Below, in pieces: positions 53,332-59,858 of a stretch of DNA of 64,000 nucleotides. A program made the translations under genes and the position numbers. Under the pieces are notes generated by a model. The model had not been told where the DNA came from. It did no database searches and worked only from the letters and a program-made list of their open reading frames with translations. The stretch is from Diadema setosum (lineage: Eukaryota > Echinodermata > Echinoidea > Diadematoida > Diadematidae): the NCBI GenBank assembly GCA_033980235.1, contig CM067070.1, positions 26,688,627 to 26,752,626 on the forward strand, given 5' to 3'. The stretch's first letter is position 1; every line of letters begins with the position of its first letter.

Positions 53332-54327
53332 TAAGTATATGTGTATCTTTCTTTCTATGTATATGTCATTTTTCTTCCCTTTTTCATATCTTATTTTTTA
53401 TCTAATCTGTCCCTCTATTCATCTATCATCTATGTATCTTTTTATCTATCTTTCTCTCATTCTTTCTTTGTAAGTATATGTTTTTTCTCTCTCCATATAC
53501 ATATATATATGTCATCTTTCTTCCCTTTCTCATATCTTTCTTTCTTGCTTTCTTCCAATCTATCTCTCTATTCATCTATCATCTGTGTATCTTTTTATCT
53601 ATCTATCTATATATATATCTATCCTTCTTTCACTCTTTGTATAGTATATTATTCTCTATATATGTATTCACATATATGTATATATACGTTGTGTCTTCCT
53701 TTTTTTAAAGGGGATGGCTAGTAACCGATCAGTGGGAATCATATTCAAGTAATGTGCAGATTAATGCCCCGTCACTGACCAGGCACACTAACCTGGAAAC
53801 ATTAAACTGCACATTGTTTAAATATGAGACCATTCTGAAGCAAATAATTTTCACATAACAGTAGATATATAATGCACTCTTAAATGAATCCCACAAGGAT
53901 TGGAACAATCATCCTCCAGCATTCCCACTGATCAGTTACTAGCCATCCCCTTTAAAATTTCTTTTTTGCAATCTATCCCTATATATCAATCTCTCTCTTC
54001 TTTATACATCTCCTTCATATGTCTTAATTTCTTCATATCCTGTTTTTCTTTTTCTATTTGTTACTATCTCTTTCCATGTCTCTTTTTGCGCATCAATTTC
54101 TCCCTCTCTTTCTTCTCTTTCTGTACCCCTCCATTTTCTCTATCTGTGATAAATCTAGATATCTCCTTCTTTTTTAATATATCCCTCTTTCTTATACCTC
54201 TCTTTATCCGTCCTTCTCTCCTGTTCATCTATATGTCCATCTGTTCATATCTTTCCTCCATCTCTCTCTCCCTCCCTCTCTTTCTATGCATCTCTACTGA
54301 CCTCTCCCATCTCTCATTCTGTCTCTT

Positions 54328-54358
<31 letters not shown>

Positions 54359-57300
54359 TCATATATATCATTTATATATTCCTTCACTACAATCTTTCGC
54401 TTTTCCACTCTCGTTGGTTCCCCCCCCCCCTATTTTTTTTCTTGTTTTTACTTTCTGGAGATTTCCCTTCCCATTCTATTTTCACCAAAGTGAGGGAAAC
54501 TGAGATTCTTCACATTTAAATGAATCTGGACAAGCACGCCACCGCTCCGCTTGGTTCATTGCTCGCTCAGTGTAACAAGCTTGTCTGGGAGCTTGACAAA
54601 TGCTATCCCTTTTGATCAACTGCTGCAGTATTACATTTCAAATTAAGCAGAAGACTTGAAGAAAAAAAAATAACACAGAAAGACAGGGATTCTTCTAATA
54701 ACCTCAAAAGAAATATAACTCCATGATATCTTACAACACTTTTCAATGCGTCGAGTATGATCACATTATTGTAAAATCTTGTTTAATCCATTAAGTTCCT
54801 ATCAAACGAGTTTGTGATTAAATCAAAACAGAATTCATGAGAGAACTGCCTCTTTGGTTTAGTGAGGGGTTTTTTGTTTCGATCATATAATGTATATTTC
54901 ACCAGACTGAAAGGTGGAATCTCAAATACTAAAGCCAGGACAATAAACACAACACACACAAAAAAAAAGTCTTGCCCTAGTAAACCAAGTCTTGTCTAAT
55001 TTGATTGGTTCCCACTGTCATGTGATACATTATTCACACACCACGATTTGCCGTTGGTAGCTGATTGTGAATTTTTGTTCATGTCCATGACAATTTGTGT
55101 CATGATTGAAATCGTGGTCTCAATCACAGAGTAACCATTGTGATCATATCAGATCTTATCAGATCTTGAGGTTAGTCGTGGCAATTGCATTGATCACAGA
55201 AAATTTTTGAACAGCCCAAAACTTTTCTACTATCATTGCAATCACTATGACTGACCTTGAGATCTGATACGACCACCATGATTACTTCAACGATTTCATT
55301 AGTGACACAGATTAAGATAGACACAAACAATAATTTGAAAAGAAGAGGTTATCATTAACTGTTTAAAAAAGAAGAGCAGACTAAAAATCTGCCATAAATC
55401 TTATGTCTAAGACCTCACAGTTGAAGAAGAAATTGTATAATCATCTGGAAGTAAATTTCTGCTGGCAAATAACAAAACTGTATTTTTGGGTGTTTAGAGG
55501 TGACAAGAGAAATAATTGAAGGAAACATTCAGAGTCCATTTTGCTCATGAAAGAAAAAAATGAAATAGGAATTCCAATCACAGTGCATGAAAACCTTGAA
55601 GAAAGATAGAAATGTACTTTCACTGTATTTCTATTGAAAACCTCTTCTGGAAACTGATCATTGGTGGCCTTAATTGATAATGACCCCAACCTTGATATCT
55701 TCTGGTGCTGGTAAACATCAGTAAACTATGGCATTTAATGCAGAGAACTGACTTTGAAAGGCAAAAAGGCGTTCAGAAATTAAAAAAAAGACAACGAAAA
55801 GAGGATTTCACTAGGCTCCGCTTCATAACCCACTGAAGACTAGTCCGGAGTATACTCAGGCAGGTGTCTATGGGAAATGTGTCAAAGCAGAATCAGACCA
55901 TCCTCAACGGGTTAAAGAAACAAGGCTAAGCAGCTCGTGGCTGCTAACTCTAACATTCTCCCCTTCCTCCCCCGCGATGCGAGGCTGTAATCTCTCAGAT
56001 GGGGCGGCGAAATATCGCCCACGAGACGCTGGGAGAAATCAGTGTGTAAATCACGCAAAAATCCCCCATTTGCAACCCCCCTCGGACGGCCCGACACTTG
56101 CCATGGCATTCTGGCAATACTCTGCCCTCCCCCCCCCCCCCCCACCCACCCCTGGAGGCTCTGTTTAGCCAGGCGTGATGTTCGCCGTCTCTCACGTTCG
56201 GGGCGTCATCGATGCGCAACAAAATGACAAAACTCGCTTCTTCTTGGGGGAAAGGCATTTCAATATTTCATAAACACTCAAGATCATATCATATTTCAAG
56301 CATGCGGCAGAGAGATTTGCAGTTTTTTTCGTTAGTCTCGCTGTCGCCTCCCTCGTCGCAAAGCCTTCAGGGTATCATTGCGTTACTTTGAGTCTGCTCG
56401 AGATGAAATACATAATGTAATTACACACTAGTCACTTTCAGAGAGATTCTCAGGACTTTGCCGACATGTGGAAGAAATTTTGCAATATTCCATCTCTTGA
56501 AGATTAAGTGAAACCGGGGAAAAAAAGCATTATCACATTCCAGTTCCTCGGATAAAAGAAAAATATTACAGCTATACAGAATTTTCAAGGAACAAATTAG
56601 TAGTCATTCTTATATCCAGGCATTGTTCGTGTCACCCTATGACAAAGATGTGAAGTGATTTAATGAGAAACAAAAAAAAAATGTGGACAGGAAATGAGGA
56701 ATGGTATGGTGCTGAATGAAACTTGATTGAGAGCCTAGTGGTATAGTGGATTCTCGCACATTCTCACACGGAAGATTCACAGTTCAAAGCTAATCAAGTG
56801 CTCACATACTTAGAAAAGATGTTTTCTACACTTAAAACAACCCTCACCGGAGGTGATGTCATAAACCCACAATTGAATTGAATTCTCTTGACCATAAACA
56901 CCTGCTCACACATACCTGTGACTATTTTATAAGTGAAAATTTTTGCAGTAGTGAAATTTTCGCGCATTTTGCGCAACCAGAAACTAGCACGAAAATAAAA
57001 GTACGCAAATATTTTTGCGTGCCATATGTTCCAGCAGTTGATTGTTTTGATTCCGCGTAATTAAAAACACGCGAAACTCTTCTTTCCCGGCCGAGCGCGA
57101 AAATATTCACTTTTACAGTAACAGGATAGACACAAAGTGGGGAAGAAACATCATTCTCTGTAAATGATACCCGAGATAATTTTGCTTGTATTTCCATCAA
57201 TTTCCATAAATCTGCAGCAAACATTACCAAATACAATTTCAAATCTATACTACTCGATGTTGTGTACACATCAGAGCTCTAGGCTTTATGGGAAGAATGA

Positions 57301-58521
57301 ACCACGTCTTTTTGTACAAGTACACACATTTTGCTCATTGATGAGAAAAAACTTTTGTCACTTGCTTCCTTTTGCCACTGTAGGGCAGTGCATCGATCTC
57401 AGCTGTTAAGTGTCTGGGAACCTTCCAACTTTTCAACGATTTTGGTTCATATCCTTCTCCGCTTGGCACTTCTGCTGACGGGCTTTCTTTGCTGACAGGC
57501 AACGATAGTTTGACAGCCCTGACTGTCAGTGAAAAGGGGGCTTGTCTTTTCATTAATCTTAACCCATTGAGGACGGTTTGATTTTGCTACAACACGCATT
57601 TCCCATAGACACCTGCCCGAGTATACTCGGGACTCGTCCTCAACAGGTTAATCATATTATGGCAGCGTGCATGACGGACTGTTGCTATTGTTTCAACTGA
57701 GCAACTTTCTCTCTCGTTATCACTCGTTACGGACGAGTTCTGACCAGATGAATCGAAACACAAACAAATGTGGCAGGTTAGGGCATGGTGCCTGGGCATA
57801 TGGGAACTTCAAAATACATCTACACCCCTCCCCCCCCCCATCCTCTACTCCATCCCCCCTCCCCCCCACATACACACACAGACACAGACACAGACACACT
57901 CACTCTCTCTCTCACACACAAACATTCTGGGAAAGGGAATACTAATGGTACTGTATACGCTGTTATTTTCGCATACAGATATTTTCGCGAATGACAAGGT
58001 CATCGACATTTTCATGTGATGTTGTTTCCGCAAATCGATGCCGACGCTTTGACTTCAATGCTCTATTAACAACGTGCATAGAGATATTCTTGTGTGTTGT
58101 TAAATTCAAGATCCAACTGTGCTTCCCAAAATTCTCGAAAATTAATTCCTTGCAAAAATTACAGCTTATACAGACAGTATACATTTTTGCATTGTATCAC
58201 CCTCACAGATCCACCAATTTCAAAAATCACATTGCACCATTACACTATCCTCTCCCCTTACAGGTTATAATGATATGGTCTTCTTTATCTAGGGTAGCCT
58301 CTTTGGTGTAACACTGTTCTACCAAAGGGCCCTGCTATATGGTGTAAAGGGTTTAAACTGGCAGACACGACTCGGCAAAAGAAAGAATGCAAGTGTGACT
58401 TACTGCGATGACATCGCCCTCCGTGATGGACCAGAACGCCTTGCAGAAGCGGATGTCCGACTTGTTGGTGATGTCCAGGATCTGCTTCCCCCGGGCCTCT
58501 GGGTTCGTTAGGTACCTGCCG
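23409..58521 (-). CDS. LIPE: Hormone-sensitive lipase, C-terminal 596 residues, 6 spliced exons
   Basis: Hormone-sensitive lipase is a cytosolic, lipid-droplet-recruited neutral lipase/esterase that hydrolyses diacylglycerol, cholesteryl and retinyl esters. The exons, in transcript order 58521-58404, 50523-50338, 38925-38767, 31854-31710, 27208-26253 and 23636-23409, join in frame at GT-AG junctions. Seen in order: the end of the HSL N-terminal domain, the oxyanion loop HGGG (exon 38767-38925), the nucleophile motif GDSSG (Ser codon 27171-27173), about 200 residues of acidic, Ser/Pro-rich regulatory module, then catalytic Asp (ALDP, codon 23622-23624) and His (LPHGF, codon 23532-23534). Asp and His are 30 residues apart, as in mammalian HSL. 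Ser to Asp is 311 residues against about 280 in rat HSL, so the regulatory insert is longer. Upstream exons lie right of the window. Confidence 0.96.
23727..24118. repeat. Decayed repeat with ACTGGTCC / GGACCAG motifs
   Basis: CAGGGCTGCACTCTTACC at the left and CAGTGCCAGTGTTAAGC at the right form an imperfect inverted pair. Repeated TACTGGTCC, GGACCAGCAG and ACTGGCCCGGCAG words occur between. A similar arrangement lies at 58835-59048. Confidence 0.4.
24393..25020. mobile_element. Dispersed repeat, CTCACCTGAG ... CTCAGGTGAGCTAAAA
   Basis: The left end ACAAGAGACCCGCGGGTCTA, GCGCTCACCTGAG and the right end CTTTGGCTCAGGTGAGCTAA are inverted relatives. The interior is two tandem copies of a unit of about 228 bp (TGGGTGGGGCATGGTGC at about 24589 and 24815). 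A CGCACGACGCACGACG microrepeat precedes the right end. The type is, to my recollection, widespread in marine invertebrates. Confidence 0.75.
25562..26132. mobile_element. MITE with TAAAGGGGAA ends
   Basis: The left end ATAAAGGGGAAGTTTCCCCC, AAATG matches the inverse of the right end (TAAAAGGGGAATTTTTCCCC, AAATG). The element is 571 bp without coding capacity, inserted in a TA-rich site. Its right end lies 120 bp from the donor of the large LIPE exon. Confidence 0.75.
26253..27208 (-). CDS. LIPE: LIPE large exon: nucleophile and regulatory module
   Basis: The 956 bp exon begins inside a Gly codon and reads [20 protein letters not shown], with the nucleophile Ser at 27171-27173. It continues through the conserved [20 protein letters not shown] segment into a low-complexity module of about 200 residues rich in Asp, Glu, Ser, Pro and Thr. 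The module ends at [20 protein letters not shown], a stretch aligning to human NPFMSPLLAPDSMLKSLPPV. Within the module SPKRASIKT (KRAS at 26889-26900) fits a basophilic, PKA-type phosphorylation site. The exon is GC-rich relative to its introns. Confidence 0.96.
27411..27745. mobile_element. GGCCCGAATTC MITE, copy 1, with ATTTCGT dyad array
   Basis: The ends are long inverted repeats (about 60 bp): GGCCCGAATTCACGAAGGTG, GTACAAATGAAACCATGG, TTTAAACCATGGACAAAAAC. The flanks are both ATA, a possible 3 bp target duplication. The core (27496-27676) is about nine head-to-tail palindromes of the form ATTTCGTNNACGAAAT, at a 20 bp period. The other two family members (40989, 46263) have a different core. 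Confidence 0.85.
29505..29540. repeat. (GA)n microsatellite
   Basis: About 18 perfect GA units within a LIPE intron. Confidence 0.95.
30403..30720. repeat. (GAT)n/(ATG)n trinucleotide array
   Basis: About 320 bp of GAT units with GTG and AAT variants, and a perfect core of about 25 units at 30501-30577. It yields stop-free frames (poly-His/Ile on the minus strand) with no gene meaning. Confidence 0.95.
31710..31854 (-). CDS. LIPE: LIPE exon: core of alpha/beta-hydrolase fold
   Basis: The exon encodes [40 protein letters not shown] and AVKNAPYLG with the last Gly codon split. IDYSLAPE is a hallmark of the HSL family. The human counterpart reads [20 protein letters not shown]. Its acceptor lies within 70 bp of a very long GATA array (see 31920-32314). 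Confidence 0.97.
31920..32314. repeat. (GATA)n / (CATA)n microsatellite
   Basis: GATA tetranucleotides flank a perfect CATA block at 32119-32183. A second GATA block follows at 32240-32310. On the LIPE transcript strand this is TATC repeat just upstream of an acceptor site. Confidence 0.96.
32315..32970. repeat. 650 bp predominantly purine tract
   Basis: The plus strand is overwhelmingly A and G (GGGAGA, AAAGAG words) for about 650 bp with sparse pyrimidines. The transcript strand is therefore an exceptionally long pyrimidine tract. The several long frames read across it are low-complexity artefacts. Confidence 0.85.
37412..37590. mobile_element. GGGCCCC MITE, copy 2
   Basis: A 179 bp near-identical copy of the element at 6395-6573, in the same orientation. 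The right end AACGGGGCCC is intact; the left end has changed to GAGCCCC. It lies in a LIPE intron. Confidence 0.85.
38767..38925 (-). CDS. LIPE: LIPE exon: oxyanion loop HGGG
   Basis: The exon encodes a lysine/proline-rich linker ([10 protein letters not shown]), then [20 protein letters not shown] and SHE. HGGGFVA.TS.SHE is the HSL family oxyanion signature (human HFHGGGFVAQTSRSHE). The linker corresponds to the poorly conserved join between the N-terminal and catalytic domains. Whole-codon boundaries at both ends; acceptor tctcatctcag, donor gtacgt. Confidence 0.97.
40989..41207. mobile_element. GGCCCGAATTC MITE, copy 2
   Basis: It begins GGCCCGAATTCACGAAGGTT and ends CTTTGTGAATTCGGGCC, with paired CCATGG motifs just inside the left end. 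The interior (ttactggacgtctgttggca) is found inverted in copy 3 at 46263. Confidence 0.8.
41485..41640. repeat. Diverged tandem duplication of about 76 bp
   Basis: GAAATGCAATTT(C/T)AGG, GCCG(A/G)CGGCAAGTTT-like and GACATCT words repeat in order at a 76 bp offset. No open frame is maintained. Confidence 0.6.
41990..42180. repeat. (GT)n-rich microsatellite
   Basis: TGTG and TGTGCATG units dominate about 190 bp. Confidence 0.9.
42800..43550. repeat. CT/TA low-complexity block with 218 bp duplication
   Basis: Alternating CT runs and TATATA runs. GATAGATGTATGCATATAG recurs at about 43110 and 43328 with matching flanks, implying a tandem unit of 218 bp. No gene. Confidence 0.85.
43551..46262. other. 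LIPE: LIPE intron interior
   Basis: Contains a T-run then G-run at 43713-43743, an X-box-like palindrome at 43772-43785, and C-runs at 43968-43987. A CA tract lies at 45053-45074, and a fragment of the 9563-10086 repeat at 46122-46165. No gene is supported. Confidence 0.55.
46263..46492. mobile_element. GGCCCGAATTC MITE, copy 3 (inverted relative to copy 2)
   Basis: It begins GGTCCGAATTCAAGAAGGTG and ends CACCTTCGCGAATTCGGGCC. The CCATGG motifs lie near both ends. The middle (acgccaacagacgtccagta) is the reverse complement of copy 2. Confidence 0.8.
46778..46823. repeat. 23 bp tandem duplication
   Basis: GCATGTATGTTATATGCAGT plus three bases occurs twice in tandem with one mismatch. Confidence 0.85.
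46824..49494. other. LIPE: LIPE intron interior, no recognised feature
   Basis: AT-rich sequence with an X-box-like motif at 48718-48731. No exon, RNA gene or element end is recognised. Confidence 0.55.
49495..50276. mobile_element. piggyBac-like non-autonomous element (TTAA, CCCTATTCTAACTGGG)
   Basis: It starts TTAACCCTATTCTAACTGGG and ends CCCAGTTAGAATAGGGTTAA. TTAA at both edges is the target duplication of piggyBac transposons, and piggyBac ends typically begin CCC. Next to each end lies a G/C-run block (GGGGGTCAAACTGACCC at the left, GGGGGTCAAATTGACCCCC at the right). The 700 bp interior has no transposase and includes a CG-rich part near 49540-49625. Its right end lies 61 bp from the donor of a LIPE exon. 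Confidence 0.8.
50338..50523 (-). CDS. LIPE: LIPE exon: end of N-terminal domain
   Basis: The exon encodes [40 protein letters not shown] and [22 protein letters not shown]. Human HSL aligns throughout ([20 protein letters not shown]). Sixty-two whole codons; acceptor catcacag, donor gtaaga. Confidence 0.96.
51665..51757. mobile_element. TTAACCC mini-MITE, copy 3
   Basis: A 93 bp element from TTAACCCGCTGAAAACAG to GACTCGTCCTCAACGGGTTA A. TTAA lies at both edges, piggyBac-like. The core has TTTTGCTACAACACG and GAGTATACTCAGG. It directly abuts another element at 51758. Confidence 0.8.
51758..51968. mobile_element. TIR element, GT(G/A)CT(G/A)TCAAAC ends
   Basis: The left end GTGCTGTCAAACCAGAAGGA is inverted at the right as GTACTATCAAACAAGAAGTT. 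CATGAAAC(C/T)TTC(A/G)CAAAT recurs inside. It begins at the last base of the neighbouring mini-MITE. Confidence 0.75.
52053..52262. repeat. CA-rich minisatellite, five units
   Basis: AAACACTACAAACACGCATG, CACATAC followed by a variable (AC)n run, repeated five times at 37-45 bp spacing. Unit length differs by the number of AC dinucleotides. Confidence 0.92.
53273..53327. repeat. (CT)n microsatellite
   Basis: About 27 perfect CT units. The following 370 bp stays pyrimidine-rich and includes an old 153 bp duplication (TATTCATCTATCATCT at about 53416 and 53569). Confidence 0.95.
53704..53956. mobile_element. TIR element, TTTAAAGGGGATGGCTAGTA ends
   Basis: The first 38 bases (TTTAAAGGGGATGGCTAGTA, AC(C/T)GATCAGTGGGAAT) are present inverted at the right end with one mismatch. 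The interior shows weaker inverted pairing as well. It splits a CT-rich low-complexity block that continues on both sides. Confidence 0.85.
53957..54480. repeat. Pyrimidine-rich low-complexity block
   Basis: CT- and TC-rich sequence that gives a 197-codon Ser/Leu/Phe-rich frame on the plus strand. The composition follows directly from the repeat, so I do not call a gene. Confidence 0.75.
55098..55310. mobile_element. Imperfect hairpin with ATCAGATCT core
   Basis: TTGAAATCGTGG... CATATCAGATCTTATCAGAT CTTGAGGTTAGTCGTGG is paired imperfectly with the inverse of CTATGACTGACCTTGAGATC, TGATACGACCACCATGATTA. Probably a decayed foldback element. Confidence 0.5.
55825..55915. mobile_element. TTAACCC mini-MITE, copy 4
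   Basis: From TAACCCACTGAAGACTAGTC to CCATCCTCAACGGGTTAA, with GAGTATACTCAGGCAGGTGT and CTATGGGAAATGTGT inside. Orientation is opposite to copies 3 and 5. Confidence 0.75.
55916..56922. other. LIPE: LIPE intron interior with GC-richer part
   Basis: The stretch 55970-56230 is GC-richer than its surroundings and has a C-run at 56130-56143. No exon-like frame with similarity is seen in it. Confidence 0.5.
56923..57121. mobile_element. TACTGTAAAAG MITE, copy 2
   Basis: Read inverted, the right end is TTACTGTAAAAGTGAATATT, TTCGCG, matching the 19599 element. The left end (TTTATAAGTGAAAATTTTTG) is its diverged inverse. The inner cccggccgagcgcg block corresponds to the CCCGGCC block of copy 1. Confidence 0.7.
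57559..57651. mobile_element. TTAACCC mini-MITE, copy 5 (best preserved)
   Basis: A 93 bp element, TTAACCCATTGAGGACGGTT to CTCGTCCTCAACAGGTTAA, with ends inverted over about 16 bp and TTAA at both edges. The inner palindrome CCCGAGTATACTCGGG is perfect. Confidence 0.85.
58404..58521 (-). CDS. LIPE: LIPE exon: N-terminal domain segment (first visible exon)
   Basis: The exon begins with the last base of a Ser codon, then [39 protein letters not shown]. Human HSL reads [20 protein letters not shown] and FWKAFWNITE at the same place. Acceptor tttcctag, donor gtaagt. The upstream exon must end two bases into the Ser codon; it was not found in the remaining 5.5 kb. Confidence 0.94.
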
Positions 58522-58535
58522 CTAGGAAAGGGAAA

Positions 58536-58810
58536 CATTAAGCACCAGAAAGTGGTGCACTTGACACAGTGTGTGTGTGGGGATGTTGGCGTGTTAGTGT
58601 TAGTGTTGGGTGTTAGGTGTCTGGGGGTTAGGTGTAATAGCATTAAGCACCAGAAAGTGGTGCACTTGACAAAAATGTGTGCATGGTAGGGATGGTGGCG
58701 TGTTAGTGTTAGTTGTTTGGGGGTTAGGTGTTAGCATTTGTACCAGAAAGTGGTGCACTTGATACAGTGTGTGGAGATGTCAGTGTGATAGTGTTGGGTG
58801 TTTGGTGTTT
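58536..58810. repeat. Three-copy tandem repeat of about 93-105 bp
   Basis: ACCAGAAAGTGGTGCACTTG begins each unit (about 58544, 58649 and 58742). A GT-rich tail follows (GTGTTAGTGTTGGGTGTTAG). The first unit starts within 25 bp of the LIPE exon acceptor at 58521. Confidence 0.85.
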
Positions 58811-58834
58811 GGGAGTTCAGTATTACATGTCAGG

Positions 58835-59048
58835 CAAGGTTCGACATTAGCAGTGGCCTGGGGCCACTAGATATTGATGTTGAGCCATCAAATTTCCCAA
58901 AAGGTTTTTTGGTGGTCCAATCAGGGAGCTAAAATTCAAAATAAATTTTTACATTTCCCCATATTTGGGCCACAAAAATGTCAGATTCAAAGATTTTATC
59001 AACCTGAAAGGGCCACCAGAGGAAAAAAAAAGTTACTGTCAAGCCCTG
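58835..59048. repeat. Decayed TIR-like repeat, GTTCGACATTAGCAGTGGCC
   Basis: The left CAAGGTTCGACATTAGCAGT, GGCC and the right end (CAGGGCTTGACAGTAAC on the minus strand) look like diverged inverted ends. GGGCCAC words occur near both. Possibly related to 23727-24118. Confidence 0.4.
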
Positions 59049-59754
59049 TGTCAGGTGTCGCACTTGTGTTTGTGGTGCAGATCAAATGGGTATGAGGCAA
59101 TGATGTGATAGTGCAGTTTAGTGACTAATTGCAAGGATTAGTGTTTTAACACTTCATTGAAGTGCATAGTGTAAATATAATTATCATCCTTCTGTACTTT
59201 GTACCTGATTTTCATTAATAAAAAAAATCAAGAAAAAAGTTTGATCAATTACTTATCAAAATTTCCTCGTCTCTGAATTCTGATGTGATGTGATCAGTGG
59301 TGTTGAGTGTATCAGTCTTTTCATGACACTGTTCAAAAGAGTGCAGAAGCATTTGATAGGAATGTATGCAAAGAAGCAAAACATACAACAATTTGTTAGT
59401 TTACATTTTATTGCATATTGCAAGTATTATGTCTAATGATTTCTAATATAGGATCTTAAAACTTTTTTCAATCAAGGAAGATGAGGTATATTATGACTAC
59501 ATACTACAACAAATTTCAGGAAAATATTTCACTAATTTATTTTCTGTTTGAGAGGCAGAAAGGTACTGATTCTATGATTCTAGGCAGAAGGGTACTGAGT
59601 CCACGGAGTTAATGCTTTCTGCATCTCAGCTGATGGTATAGTAACAACACACAAAGATACAGACAAAGGATTGGGTATATTTCACAAGCAGAAGATCTGT
59701 ATTTCACACTGACTTCTAAACAGTTTTACCTTTTAACTATGAATTTGTGGTACC
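59049..59754. other. LIPE upstream intron, no recognised feature
   Basis: AT-rich non-coding sequence. No HSL N-terminal exon is seen. Confidence 0.55.
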
Positions 59755-59858
59755 TGTTGCGTGAAACCTTTCACCGGGAAAAAAACTCTGGCAAGAACTC
59801 AAACCTCAGCTTAAAGATTGCCAGAGTTTTCTCAGGTAAAAGGTTTTACACAACATGC
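59755..59858. mobile_element. Short foldback element
   Basis: GTTGCGTGAAACCTTTCACC, AAAAACTCTGGCAA on the left pairs with the inverse of TTGCCAGAGTTTTCTCAGGT, AAAAGGTTTTACACAAC on the right. The arms are about 40 bp, the loop about 20 bp. Confidence 0.7.

Larger units (their letters stand above)
50524..58403 (-). other. LIPE: LIPE intron, 7.9 kb
   Basis: Holds two adjacent small elements (51665-51968), a CA minisatellite (52053-52262), CT-rich blocks and a MITE (53273-54480), a hairpin (55098-55310), two TTAACCC mini-MITEs (55825, 57559), and a TACTGTAAAAG MITE (56923-57121). No exon is supported. Confidence 0.9.

Noticed and set aside
53900..54493. 197-codon plus-strand frame
   Set aside because: The Ser/Leu/Phe/Tyr-only composition comes from the CT-rich block. 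No gene evidence.
56735..56800. tRNA- or SINE-like box A (CTAGTGGTATAGTGGA) with a weak box B
   Set aside because: The box B candidate (CAGTTCAAAGCT) is poor and I cannot fold a cloverleaf. Not called as a tRNA.
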